NCBI RefSeq assembly: GCF_029227915.1
Contig: NC_079875.1
Coordinates: forward strand, 21,631,001-21,695,000
Length of the DNA stretch: 64,000 nucleotides
DNA from: Hydractinia symbiolongicarpus
Taxonomy: Eukaryota; Cnidaria; Hydrozoa; Anthoathecata; Hydractiniidae
Reading direction: 5' to 3'
This document shows, in pieces, positions 35,401 to 48,506 of the stretch. The position numbers were made by a program, and so were the translations under genes. The stretch's first letter is position 1, and the number at the start of each line of letters is the position of its first letter. The notes beneath the pieces are model-generated. The model made no database searches, was not told where the DNA came from, and worked only from the letters and a program-made list of their open reading frames with translations.

Positions 35401-36524
35401 TAAATAGAACTTTTGTTTTCATTCAGCTGTACGGCATGAGACGGGGATGAACAATATTTTTTGACTGGGGGTGCTGTAATATATAGAAAAAAAAGGTAAT
35501 TGAAGACTATAAACAGTTTATTTCATTTGCTTTTAGCATTCAAAAAGTTTGCTTTTTTTTAAATAAAAAAAGACATGTAATTGGAAAATGAATATAAACA
35601 TATTTTTTTATCCAATAAAAGAATAGTTTTTTACCCCCAAAAGTTCTATAAAATTTACATGTAATAGGCCCGAGAAATTAACCAAGAGTAGGCACTATTA
35701 TGTGTTTTGGCACTGGCCTCGATTAACAGAGAAAGTACTCTGTAGTTGGGGTTTTATAGAAGGCTTTATAGTCAGCGGAAGGGAATTATCGCTAGATGAT
35801 GGTACGTATAGCTAAAATTCTAACTGTATTTAGCCGTTGTTTTTTAAGCAATTATTTTAACACCCCTTTCATTTAAAAACCAAGTAAATTTGCTCTCTGT
35901 GCAACTATATATTGTCTGGACACTGGCCCCGAACAACCCTGTCTGACAAAGCAAGAATACAAGCTAGCTGGCTATGTGTAGCTAGTGCTATGCTCATGGA
36001 AGTGTTTTAAAGGTTAAAATATTGCCTAAGGTTTAGTTATCAAGGTAACAAACACTGAAAGATATCAGGTTTAAAACTTACAGGACTTGCCAATTTGTGA
36101 AAGTATAAAAAGTAGGTAGCTAACTACTCTAGAATTTTTAGCTGGCTAGCTACAGCCTCCCATATTTTATTTGATTGCTTTTAATCGTCAAAAATATAAA
36201 TTTTTTCTTTCATCCTCTAGCTAGCTGACAAATTTTTTTCAGAGTCACCTAGTAAAGTTTAACGGTTTAACAAAAATGGTTTATTGCAAAATATCCCACA
36301 CTTATTTTTTATAAGCAACAACTTTGATATTAGAAATTGATAGAAGAATTGATTGAAGTTGCTTCTTTAAATTGCTTAGAAAAAGGTCAAAAAATATCAA
36401 AGGTTATCAAAAACCCTGCCAAGAGTTAGCTACCTGAACTCACTCACAATCGTTTTATTCAATGTTTAATTCCTAATTTATACACATTCATTTTCCCTTG
36501 TCGGCGATTCAATATGGGATAGAA
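32462..36524. other. Non-coding stretch
   Basis: There is no supported gene. It contains tRNA-like fragments (TAGCTTAGTGGTTATAAC near 33729 and a GGGTTTGATTCC B-box-like word near 34004) and scattered ATGCTTA words at 34440-34660. A CCCCGTCCCCAGGG word lies near 34940. Confidence 0.4.
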
Positions 36525-36843
36525 AGATAGATAGATGTGCATATTTTACATGGCTAGCCTCACAAATATCGAGGGATATATCCTGTCTATTATTTCCAGG
36601 AGGGGCCATGGCTTAGATGGAGAGTCCTAGAGTATTTAATGCTCATTTTGAGCTACGCAGACCCAATTAGTAGGGCCCACGCTCTACTAGACAACTCCCG
36701 GCAACATGCAATGGCCCACACAGTGTGCCATCTCCCCAATTTCCCTCACATGGCTTGGGTTAACCCGGGGCTATGGTAACATTCACTCGCCCATGTTGAA
36801 TCGCCGTCAAGAGAAATCGAACCCCGATCTCCCGCACAGAGTA
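36525..36843 (-). mobile_element. tRNA-derived SINE copy 2
   Basis: Same family as 31281-31642, with GATA tail at the left and B-box (AATCGAACCCC on the plus strand) at the right. It is truncated just past the B-box at the head. Confidence 0.8.
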
Positions 36844-37062
36844 TACCATAGCCCTGATTAAACTAAGTCCATGTGAGGGAAATCGGGAAGATGGCACACT
36901 GCGTGGGATGTTGGATGTTGCAGGGAGTTGTCTGCATAGCTCAACATAAGCATTAAATACTCTAGAATTCCCCATCTAAGCCATGGCCCCTCCTGGAAAT
37001 AATACACAAGGTATACCCCTTGATATTTGTAAGACTAGCCATTTAAAATATGCACATCTTTA
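36844..37062 (+). mobile_element. tRNA-derived SINE copy 3 (head-truncated, inverted relative to copy 2)
   Basis: It starts inside the SINE body (TACCATAGCCC) and runs to the AAATATGCACATCTTT tail. It abuts copy 2 head to head. Confidence 0.8.
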
Positions 37063-37191
37063 AACGATTATCTCTAGGAAAACAAAACTTTTGGCTTGGG
37101 TAGGACAAGCTCGCAGGTTCTGTTTGATTTGATATAATTTGTTTTTATTGCTTTTATCCAATGATTATATATCTAATATATATCTAATATA

Positions 37192-37417
37192 TCCCAAGCC
37201 ATGTGAGAGAGATGGAACACAGTGTGGGCTGTTGGATGTTGCAGGGAGTTGTCTAATAGAGAACGAACCCTAATTGGGTCTGCGTAGTTCAAATTGAGCA
37301 TTAAATACTCTAGGACTCCCCATCTAAGCCATGACCCCTCCTGGAAGTAATAGACAGGGTATATCCCTCGGTAGTTGTGAGGCTATCCATGTAAAAGATG
37401 CACATCTATCTATCTTT
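37192..37417 (+). mobile_element. tRNA-derived SINE copy 4 (head-truncated)
   Basis: It starts CCCAAGCCATGTGAG and ends in an ATCTATCTATCTT tail. Same orientation as copy 3. Confidence 0.8.
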
Positions 37418-37948
37418 AAAGCCTAAAATTTGCCACAAAAAGGATTCTTACACAGATAGCAAGGTTGTCACAATTCAAAACTCCTCTTTAATTCTCCTAA
37501 TTTTAGTTTAACAACCTGACAAAAATTTTTATTTTCACAATGCATAGAAATGCTGCATGGGTATATACAGCAATAAATTTGTTCTTTATTCATGGCATTA
37601 CTTTTAAATTCCCACTCAAATATTAATTTATTTCATTAAATTTGAAAATCTTTAATTCTTGTCATGAAAATAACATTATTCTTGAAGTCTGGCTTATGAA
37701 TCAGCAAAAATTATGTAAGACAACCATTTGTTTATTAGAACACAATTATTGTAAACTGTGATTTTGTAACAAGATTTACTGTTTAAAATTTTTATACAAG
37801 GATATATAATGTAGTATATAATGAAAAAATTGCTGGATTTAAAAGGTCCTTTGTCTCCTTGACATTTCTTGTTGTTAAAATTAGATGACATAAATTCAAT
37901 TATTCCCATGCCCTTGTGAATTGATTTGGTGCAATTAAAATGTTTAGT

Positions 37949-38075
37949 ATTGTGGAATTTCACGATCAATTTTCCCAGTTAAATTTTTAAGAAGTTAAAA
38001 ACATAGAGTCAATAAACTTATTTTAAATATCTCTTAAGCTTTTATATGTATGCATATAGTTGAATACGCTTTATT

Positions 38076-38127
<52 letters not shown>

Positions 38128-38254
38128 ATTGTGGAATTTCACGATCAATTTTCCCAGTTAAATTTTTAAGAAGTTAAAAACATAGAGTCAATAAACTTAT
38201 TTTAAATATCTCTTAAGCTTTTATATGTATGCATATAGTTGAATACGCTTTATT

Positions 38255-38301
<47 letters not shown>
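37949..38301. repeat. 179-bp tandem duplication ending in (AT)n
   Basis: The unit starting ATTGTGGAATTTCACGATCA at 37949 is repeated from 38128, virtually unchanged. Both units end in an AT run of about 45 bases. The second AT run is flanked by GCTTTATTGGTATATAT and its inverse, ATATATACCAATACAGC, making a long hairpin at 38245-38320. Confidence 0.9.
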
Positions 38302-38304
<3 letters not shown>

Positions 38305-38319
38305 AATACAGCGTATTTT

Positions 38320-39672
38320 TTAGTGTAAGCATGTCAAACAGCCCCCAGCCTTGATGTTAGTTAAACCTTTTTATAATCATGTCATAAAGGGGGTAGTGAT
38401 TCTTTAAATTGTTTTGCTTCATAATGATATTTAAAAATTGTTCACCCCCTGGTGTAATTTAAAGAAATAGTTCAGATGATAATGTTTTTAATTGTGGATA
38501 TTAAGTAGTGTTTTAGCTTATGAAATTTTTTTTCCTTGGAATGTGAAAAATATGATGTTATATTAATTACGCATGTTCATGACATATCTAACTTTTCAGT
38601 TTTAAGTTAGTTGGGAAATCTTTGTGATATTTGTGATAACGTGATACCTAATAATTTAATAGTTTCATAGAAACAATATGTTTGGGCTGCATCTCTTTAC
38701 TTTTTATCGAAAAAGAAACGAAAGATGCAAAAAATGTTGTTTTTATCCCTTTTATGTTTATGATATATGTAAGTGCTTCAAAATGTTACAATAGCTTTAG
38801 ATAAGTTTGATAAATTTATGTCAAGTAAAATGAATAAATAAATAAATGTGGGTTTTTTGTTTTTATCCTGTGTCTTTTTATTTGCATTTCTGAAAAGCGA
38901 TATTTGTGTTGTTGACATGTGACCCCTTCTAGTCCATGTTGTTGCCATAGTAACGTAGAGAGTTTCTATTTTTGTTTTGAGTATTGCTTCTGTTTTTAAA
39001 ACACACTTGGTTTGTATACATTAAAAATTGATAAGTAAATTAATTTAAAACTTGTTAATACTCTCATCAATTATTTACTTCTTAAAGAGTAAAATCCAAT
39101 GTATTTCACCCTAAATTACATACTTTTTGACTTTTTGGCTTTTTATTACAAGGTATTACAAAATGTTCGTAATATTCAGTGCTAAAGTCGTTCTGTCATT
39201 TTTATGTGTTTTATGAATAAAACCTTTTTTGTAAAGTACACCACTGGATTTCTGAGTTGTCTTGATTCCAAAAGACTCCTAACGAAATGAGTATTTTTTC
39301 TATTTATTTAAAGAAAAGAAATATTAATTATTAATTATTTATACAACTTTTGCACAGATTCCAGAACTTTAGTATTGGTTGATCATGTTTTTAAAGCGCT
39401 ATTTTACATACAATATAACCGTGTATTCGTGATATAAAAGTGAAACCACACACAAATGACACTCGTTATTTTTTTCTAGTGTAAAATGTTTAAGATATCT
39501 GTTAAAAAATTTCTGTGCGAAATCTATACAAATTTTCCCTTTTTTTATAATTAAAGTTTTCGTTTATTTATTTTGAATTCATTTAGAAATGTATATAATT
39601 CCAATTGTGTGAGCTTTAAATTGTGGATATAATTTCAAATGATTGTTCAATTGCACCACTGACCATATTACC
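38320..39672. other. Non-coding stretch upstream of the ZNF608/609-like gene
   Basis: No coding region is supported. The last few hundred bases probably hold the promoter and 5' UTR of the + strand gene starting at 39673. An AATAAA at 39214 could end an unrecognised transcript. Confidence 0.35.
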
Positions 39673-42600
39673 ATGTCTTCGAAAAAACTTGCTATGGACG
39701 CAAAATCGAAAAGTTCACAGTCGCGCAAAAACAGACGGCGCAGCACTCGTAACATCAGTATGAACGGAGATGGTGAAGACACAAAGGAGAAATCAGGTAA
39801 ACGCACCCGTGACTGTAAAGAATACGAAGCAACTTATGAAAACGCTCAAGATATGAACGTAGACAAGGTAGGTTGGAGACGTGCAAATATCCAGTTAAAT
39901 ATTTATCCAGATTATTATTATTTTTTATGAAATTTATAAAAAGTGTTTTTATTTCGTACTTGCCATCACAAAAAACGTGACATAGTTCTTCAAGGAGAAA
40001 AACAGAAACGTATTTAAACATCATCCATTGTGTACACAATTGCATCTTAGATTGCGTAGCAACTAGCCGTGATGTATTATGCTTTTTAACAATATTGAGT
40101 TTTTCATTAAAAAGATCTGTTACGCACAGCAGGGGGTCAGTGTTTTTAGTTAACCTTTTATCAACTGAGAAGGTTTTTCATATCTGTCTGTAATTCCACA
40201 TTGTTTTTGTTCGTTTTACATTCATCCCTCTTTGGTGGTTTGTCAGATTGTCAAATCAGATCACGTTTCTGTGTCATCCGCCACCCCCAGCAAAGACTCA
40301 ACTCCCACGCCTCGACTCAATAATAAAAAAACATTTTCTATAATTAATATGACACGCATTTGTTGTTGCCAAGCAACAAGCTAAAGTGTTTTAGCTTTCC
40401 TCAATAAATCTTGTGATGCATTGTTTTTTAAACAACTTAAAAACTTGGTTTACAGGAAATTTAATTTTGCGCATTCTTTACTCATCCAAAAGCTAATTTT
40501 AGGACATTATAAATCTGGTACCTTCAGTGGAATATGATTGTTGTCCGTCGGAAACGCCAACTCCACCTGGGACGCGTGTCAATTTACATGGTGTAATTCT
40601 CCATGAAACAGAGGGAGGTAAGGCTGAAATATTCTTCACCGTTGTTGTTTTTCGTGCTTTCTTGTGCTCCTTTGATGTGTTTTTTTTCAGGTTTAATCGT
40701 TTTGAACGTTCGTTGGAGAAATAAGGTTTTCTCCGGAGCTTTGATTGACGTGGAGAAAAACAAGTGGGCTTCTGACAGGTGAGTGAAGATTTTTGTGTTT
40801 GGAATATTACTTTACGAATTGAAACGAATTAAAGTTTTTATTTAAGACAATTCAGTACTTCTAACAATCAATATCTTATTATTATTTTTTTCATAAATTA
40901 TTTTTTATCTAAAGGATATTAAAAGAGCAGACTGATTCTTTTCAAGCACCGCCTCCGATTAGAAAAATTAAAATTCCAACAGGTACTGTGTCGACAGCTG
41001 GGGAAGACAGCGATTCTGGTAATAATAAAAGAAAGGCCGTCACAAGCCCGACTACGACGCCGTCGAAGAATTTGAAAGCTCGGAACGCCGGCAAGAAACG
41101 CCACTGTCACGAAGCCACCTCCCCCGTGCAGTGCGAAGAAACTCCGACGAAAAAGAATAAGATAAAGGTTCAAAACGGGGGTGAAAATTCCTTCGAATGT
41201 CCAGAATTAAATTGTGGGAGAAAATATAAAAACAAGAACGGCTTGTCTTATCACCGAAAAACCGTGCATGAAAATGTGCGAAAAAATGATAACACGGATG
41301 ATTCTGGAAAGGTTTTTGCTTATCAACGTTATTATTAAGTTTAATAACTGTTGTCCACTCCTGTTTTTTTTTACAAATTGACTCGTTAATTGATTGCTTT
41401 AAATCTATCTCCGTAACTCGATTACTTTTAATTACGAGCGTAATAATTTATGAGTGGGCGAGTGTAAACAATATTTAATGAAAATTGTTTCTTTGTCAGG
41501 AAAACAAGTCGGACGATTCTGACAGTGGGGAAGATAATTTTGTAATTGATGAAAAAGCTGAAGAGACTCGAGACGACGATGAGGATGAAGAAGAGGATGA
41601 GGATGAAGCAAGCCAGAAAAATAGGGGAGACATCCCTGAAACTGAAGACAGCGACAAGAAGGAAGAGATGACGGAGAACGAGAAGCAAATTGAACGACTC
41701 AAGTTAAAAACGGAAAAAGCATTGCTCTGCATTAAACAAGAAAACGAAGCAACCGGGGAGGAGAATAAGGGGGAAGTCGATGCAAAAGAGAACGTCCAAG
41801 TAAAAGCAGTAGATCTCGCGGTCGATGTTGAAGGTAATGATGACCATCCGAGTAGGGTGGAGAAAACAACAACTGAAGGCTTGAAAGTGCCCACGATTCA
41901 AGTCGAGGCGACTATCTGTGACTCTAAACCGATAATGGACGAGGTGAAAAAAGAAGACCAGCATCCTAAGGGAACTTGCTACACAATAATACATGAAGAA
42001 AGCATGAATAGTCTAAACGAATTATTTCCGCCAGAGCAGAACTACCAGCAATATAGTCCTACCTTATCAAATCTCACACCCCAACGTCTCAACGATAGTT
42101 TGACTGATGCATTGTCAAAACAACAAGCAGCAATGAAGCGGACCACAGTTGTAAACGAAGCGTCCTCCCAACCAGCTCAGGGGAGGGACGCTGCGTTAGC
42201 CTCACACAAGAATCAAAACGTGGAATGCAAGGAAGTGATTAAACCGTTGTTGACGCCGAAGCCGTCGGTTGAAATTAAGCGCGACGATAACCACATTGTG
42301 GAAGACTTGACGAAAATGTCCATAGATATGTTTAGCAAAGCCTTTAGCAAAGACATTGTCGACTGTTCCGAGGATGAACGCTCCGTATCTCCAGAAAACT
42401 TGCTTGTGGCTTGCCATAAGGCCTATCCTCAAGATGATCGAGACACTAAAGTAAGCAAACCAAACTTTCTTTCTTCTACTGCAAGCAACATCTTGCTGAA
42501 TCCTGCTTTTCAAACTGCACAGTCGCAACCGCAAAAGCTATTCGAGAATTCGCTCCTTCTCATTGAATTGGCGAGTAAGGTTTCATCGGCTGCCGTCAAT

Positions 42601-45600
42601 ATAAATAGTTTGCAAACTAAAATTCCAGCACTTCAAATCCAGGAGATGGTAAAATCATCGAACATAGATCAAAAAACTCTATCACCGAACATGTTGAATT
42701 TCATCAAACCAGCAGGGTTGATGAATGCTGATCAAAAAACCTACACCGTCTCCACCTCAGAAGAACGTGTGGAAACTAAACCAAGCATGGATGGCAGCGG
42801 GGTAATTGATATACAAATGAAACCGTCTTTGTTGAAACAGAGATTGTTATCGCAGACAGGGAAGTCTGACACCACGTTGACCACCATAACTTCTTCAGGT
42901 GTAAAAACTTTCCTACAACCCAACATAAGTGCAGGCGTTCCACTATCAAGACAAGCTTCAAGCAAACTCGACGTTTCTTCAATTGACTCTGGTGAAAAGT
43001 TGACGACCGCCTCTTTTACAATTAACCGGGACCGAAACGAGGAGAAACTATTGGCGCCGCCTAGTAGCTTGCGGATTAATCCACCCATAACTTCAGATGA
43101 TCGCATTCATATTCGTTCTTGGTATCCGGATGCTATTAAAGAGACGCAACAGCCTTTTTTGTCGAAGGAGTATCTCAGCGCTAGCCAAACATCTGGTATT
43201 TCCTCTTTTCGGCTACCGTTGGCAAAGACGTCACCGGCAAGTAATTTACACGTGTACACACCAACTAATGTGCCGGCAAACGAGAAAAATTCAAAAATCG
43301 TGTTAAAGCGCTCGACGCAGCCAATTCCGATAGCGCCTGCACCGTCATCGACGTTACAAGTACCTACGTCAGTTATACCTTTGACAACATCGACTGGCTA
43401 CACATCGCCAGAATCAGGTAAAATATTTTAATACGAAATGTGAGTGATACTACCCAACTAACCAAATTGTCAAGTGACGTGACTTTATGTTTTAACTTTG
43501 CAAATACACGCTTTTTTCATAAGCGGCACGAGGCTTTTATTCTTCAAACAAGCAGGTAAATGAGAGTTTCCTTCTCTAAAAGTCGTGAGTTTTGTTACGT
43601 CGACGTACATAATTAAAACGAAAATTTGATTTCGATTAACACACCGGCTTAACTGAGCAGGGTGACACGTACCTTTGGTCTTTTTAAGTAGATAATTAAC
43701 AACCAACAAGTAAGCAACAGTTTAGCCTGCATAACAGGAGTAATTTAAGTAATGTTGAACTAAAATTTGGTGTTGCTTAGAAACAAGAACGTGTTGCTTT
43801 GACCAGAATTTAAACACGGGAGATTTTCCAAAGTTTTTCTTTCTGCCGTTTCAGATAAAGAACAGCCCCAAATGGGTCGTTTTACACTCACCAGTGACAA
43901 CAGACTTATTCCCAGCCCCGCTGAAAACCGCGGTCGCCCACGAAAAGTGCGTGTCGAAAAAACACACCAAGTTCCGATCGGCACGGCTCAAGAAATCGCT
44001 AGATCTCGTGGTCCTGCTGAAAGTGTGCTTATAAGAAAACATTCAGCCAGCCCAGTAGCTCGACCAAGTGTTATTCAGGGGTCGACTCATATGCCTCTGG
44101 AAGGAGCCGTTATCAGCAAAATGGTGGATAGAAATCCGGCAGACGGTCATCCAGTGTTTCAGCACTCAATGTAAGCAAAACATGTTTTCTTGGTATATGT
44201 ACAGGCTTGTTTTTAATTAAGAGAGTACTAATACGTGATTTTATTTCAATTTTGTTGCAGAGTTGACACAACTCCTTCTCTGCTTTATCTTCCACAGTTT
44301 TTATTAAAAATTGGTTAAGCCCTGAAGCTTTTGTAATTGCCTCAAGTTACTTCATATTATTTCGTTTCCTTTCAAAATAGATATGATTTTTTACTACAGA
44401 TACTTAATTAGTGAATTATTTTTTTCACTTTTGTAAATTAGCAGTCACGAAAGTATGGCAGGTGATAGAGAGAGATTTACGGCTTTACGACAGGAAAAAG
44501 TTTCCGCTGAAGCGCGAAACGGTAGCGAGAAATATAAAGAGTACAAGGTAAGGGATGATTTAGGTCCTTGAAAGCAACGAAGAGTAATGTGTCCGCACTG
44601 TCAGAACTGTCACCAATTCTGTCACAACCATTTTTTTATTTTCCAAAATATTGGCAAGGATTAAATATAAGAACTGGTCTCAAAGAATTTTTTAATTTGA
44701 CCGCAAAAAATCGTTATAAAATCTGTTATTTTTCGCGAAAATTTATTTTCTTGATAATAATTCCCGTGAAACTTAGTTCTCTTAAGGTAGTCCTTAAGTA
44801 TTAAATATCCGTTTGTCAAACAAGAGTCAGAAATGTCAGGAAAACAGTTAATATTAAGTGAACACCCTGTACAGACTATGTAGTCCTCTGCCCCAAGTGG
44901 GGTCTAACAACATAGTTCTCGAAAGTTCGTTTTTAGTTCTTTGTATTTTACGCTAACAGCAAAAGAATAGTCAAGCCTTTTAACGAGTTTTGGTTATTCG
45001 TTTATTTATTACAGGGTATATCTTCTCCTCCTGCTGGTTATTTCTCGTCGCCACAAAATCGAAGTATCTTATCGCCTCCTCGCTCCACAACATCGCTTTC
45101 GCCACGTTCAGTTGACGCGTTACAGCGATCTTCACCTGGCGTTAATCACGAGGTACTATCGAAAGCTCATTATCACCAACTTGCCCTCGATAGAAAATTA
45201 AACGCAATGAATACACCCGTTTCTGAGCTTGGTCGAAGTTATATTGAAGTTCATCGTTCAAAGTCGGATCTCATTCGCGGTGTGCCGGAAGGTCTGCGTA
45301 TGGTCGATCCAACGCGTCAGACAGCTTTGTCACCACACGACGTGCTTGCTGTGCAATCATTTATGCGCTCCCAAGAAACAGAAGCTGACCACCGGTTGAT
45401 GGATTTTCACGTCGGTCGGTACGCGCACACAGGTGTGAGGAGTGAGTTACCTCCTGGTCGTAACGAACATCAACGCGCTATGTTTGAACGTAGAACTCCA
45501 ACAGAGGAGGGCGATCGTATGCTTAACACGCGCGACCGTTATCTGCAACAACAACCTACTCCAAGTATCCATCGCAGTCCTCGCACACCGCCTGCACCGC

Positions 45601-45713
45601 ATTCATCGGCACCACCGTCGCATCATTCTACGAATCTCGTGTTAGGTCGAGCTGATGGTGCAATTATCGGTCCGCTCTCAATGTACGAGTATGGAACAGA
45701 GCACAAGAGATAA
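39673..45713 (+). CDS. ZNF609: ZNF608/ZNF609/scribbler-type zinc-finger transcription regulator
   Basis: Eight coding exons: 39673-39867, 40503-40617, 40691-40778, 40915-41311, 41500-43417, 43855-44170, 44445-44547 (or from 44442) and 45015-45713. All are bounded by GT-AG with matching phases, giving about 1276 aa. Exons 2-3 encode the family hallmark: TPTPPGTRVNLHGVILHETE, then LNVRWRNKVFSGALIDVEKN and KWASDR, matching the TPPGTRVDLNGIVW...TWRGKTYVGTLLD block of vertebrate ZNF608/609. Exon 4 has one C2H2 finger (CPELNCGRKYKNKNGLSYH, then RKTVH). Exon 5 is long, acidic at first and then Ser/Thr/Lys-rich. The last exon is Pro/Ser/His-rich and ends in TEHKR. Relatives (Drosophila scribbler/brakeless, vertebrate ZNF609) are nuclear co-regulators. 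The start ATG follows an in-frame TTG and is the first ATG of the exon; an upstream coding exon is possible. Confidence 0.9.
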
Positions 45714-45781
45714 TATGGCCGATTAGTTTTGACGTGTTTGATCAACATTAATCACATTTTATTCAGTTTTGTTACTGAAAC

Positions 45782-45787
45782 AATAAA
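45782..45787 (+). terminator. Poly(A) signal AATAAA of the ZNF608/609-like gene
   Basis: A canonical hexamer 69 bases past the stop codon, followed by a T-rich stretch. Confidence 0.7.
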
Positions 45788-46189
45788 TTTCATATTTTTT
45801 TTGTAAAAAAATTATCATTTTGTATTAAGAATTGTTTATAAATAATCTACTATATAAAAATATTTTGTGTTTTTAGTGATAATGATGCACACACAGGGCG
45901 TCCAGCTATGTCGGAACTTAGAAGATAAGCTTTTAATTGTAATTTTTTTAGCAATAAGACCAAAATGTAAGACCCAAAAATTCTTAAATATTTAATTTTC
46001 CTGTAGCTGTAAATCAATCTCGACCCGAGCACCTTTTACCGTGGGTGCGAAAAAGCGCTGCTACAGGCTGATCACGTGGGCATCAAATGAACCAGATTCT
46101 GGTTTCATTTTTAATTTATGCACATCCTGCGTATTTTTACGATTTTGACGATGGTACGTATTTTCAAGCGGTTGAATATTGTTTCTAAA

Positions 46190-47686
46190 AGTATGACAAA
46201 TTGCCCTGGTTTATTTTAAAATTAAAACAAGTTCGATATTTAGAGTATTTAGGAGAACACCACGTTATAGCTGTTTTGCCTATCAGGCCTGGTAAATCGT
46301 TAGTGCATCAACTTTTACCAATGTCGTCTCTTACAACTCGAAGACCAAACTAATAGCCAGTGATACGAACCTGTTTAAAGAAGGTTTGAGTGATGCATCG
46401 AATTCTATTTTTAAAATTTCAAAAAGCATTGTTGCTGGCAAATGTTAAATTTTATTTGCACATCCAGAATCGCTGCTATCAGATCAGGAGAGGAAAATAT
46501 TATGATCAAAAATTTAATGAGGAAAATTGTGTGGCTTGTGTAATAGACATTGTGTGAAATTTGGTGAGTATAACTAGCTAGCTTTGTATAACATAGTATT
46601 CCTATAATATAGATATATAATATTAATCTTGATAAAGTTTCTCAAGAGGGCAAACAAAATACATGTATATAATTTAAAAAATAATATAAACTTATAACAT
46701 AGTAGTATGTTAATTAGCTACAAAAATGATGAATTACTGTATATTATATCTAGTAGTGAAGAATTTTATGTCCAGAATTTTAAAACTTATCAGTTTTACA
46801 ATCATTCTTTCCTCACAGTATTGTGTTAGCTTTGACTGCAACTGCTTCACCCACAAAATTAAGTAATTTAAAAAAAGCTTTAAAAATAGAAAATTGCGAA
46901 TCCAAATTGGGAAAGCATTTTTTTTTAAAAAAAGAAAAGAAATGAGAATGGGTAATAGCTAAGGTTTAGCAGGATATAAGGATATGCTACTACCTATCGC
47001 AACAAAATTAAAGCACAAAAAAACAAAACTACCCTATGACAATTATTTATTTAAATTTAAAATATTGTGCCTATATATACAGGTTGTTTGAAAGAATTTT
47101 GGGTGAGGTCCAATATGGATTTTAGAAGAAGAAAAAACGTGAAAATAATTTTTGCCACTACGGCACGTGTCAACACACAATTTGTCACAAAGATTATACA
47201 CATTTCTCCCCCGTTCAACATTGAATCGTACATTCAAGAAATTGGACGAGCAGGTCGACGTAATCAACCAGCAAAAGTCAATATACTCCAAGTATCAACC
47301 TAAATGACTAAAAACATATATACATTATCATATCTTGGTATAATCAAAATAAATAACTCACATAGATCCAGGAGATGATGTCATGCATAATTAGTGGAAC
47401 TTTTAAGTCAAAAATCTTTAGAATCAAAAAAATATTTTTCGAAATAATATTGTGCTGTTGCAACTGTGAAATTTTATCCTTGGAAAGTAGAAAACCAAAA
47501 AAAATCGAGAAAACTTCACCCTTCATTAACAAAAGTTTACTGACAGAATTATTGATCAATAAATTAAACACAAGAGCTGACCAATTGTTTGTCGATATAT
47601 GTACTGCTAACACATATGCTAAAATAATAAATAATATTGATAAAATAACATCTGAAAAAGATCTTCTTGGCTATGGTATATTATGA
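46190..47686 (+). pseudogene. RecQ-like DNA helicase relic
   Basis: Scattered pieces in different frames keep RecQ helicase motif order. A Walker-A-like GKSLVHQLLP is near 46290, a motif III piece VLALTATASPTKLSNL is near 46825 directly after an AG acceptor, and a motif V/VI piece FNIESYIQEIGRAGRRNQPA is at 47215-47275. A last open segment (47375-47686) has a Cys-rich start (CCCNCE) as in zinc-binding RecQ C-terminal regions. Stops and frame changes separate the pieces and motif II is not seen, so this is a dead copy. It may have introns, but no consistent gene model can be built. Confidence 0.65.
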
Positions 47687-48506
47687 AGAGATACCTCTGG
47701 AAATATATAAAATTATTCAACAGCTTTTTAGTTAAAAGCAAATATTACATGTTCACATTATTACATAAATAAATAAATACAGAATAAACAACAAAAGTCA
47801 TATTGGAAGGTGAGAAATTTCCTCTTCTCCGCCCGACTTTTTAACCGATTGCCGCAACGTCACGACTTTAAAAGTCCGACCTGGCCCCGCGACCCAGCGC
47901 TACTAAAGCTGTGTGCGTATCTTGATATTCGTTAGGAAGTTAGGAAAAGAATGAAGACTGCATTACGAATTTGATCAAAAATATTGTTATAGACTGTTAT
48001 TTTAATATTATTTGATTAGCTATGCTAGATACTCCTTCAAATTTTTTAACGAGTCGGATTTTGTTTAACTAAACCGAGCTCTAGGGGTTAAGGTACGAGT
48101 CGTTTCTTTCGAGGGACCGAGTTCAGCGACGGCATATTTGTTATACTCTGGCTTCTTCATCAAGCTGCGAATTAACATTTTTTTGAAGAAGGAGAAATAT
48201 TTGAATGATTCATTATAATTATTTAACTGCCTTAATCTCAGTTCTATCAACGTTTAAGATATTCTCTTCATTGTGTCTATGTTTTCACATATTATTCATC
48301 ACGTTTTCAAGCCGTATGCAAATCTGAAACAAACAATTTCAGGATTTTACCTAGCTAACGTAGATTTCAAGGCAGCATCCTCCTGAAGCCAGCTAGCTGT
48401 AGCTAGCCTTATTTACTCTTATTATTTTAAAGTTTGGTATATTATTATTTATTTTTATGTTGGGGTTGTGGCTCTCTTCTTAGCTAGCTATTTAGCTACT
48501 TCTACG
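47687..48506. other. Non-coding stretch
   Basis: No gene is supported. A 60-residue open frame on the - strand (48250-48065) has no recognisable domain. Confidence 0.35.

Noticed and set aside
40249-40320. Possible extra exon of the ZNF608/609-like gene (coding-like Ser/Thr/Pro sequence after a good AG acceptor)
   Set aside because: No usable GT donor follows before a stop, and the flanking exons join in phase without it.
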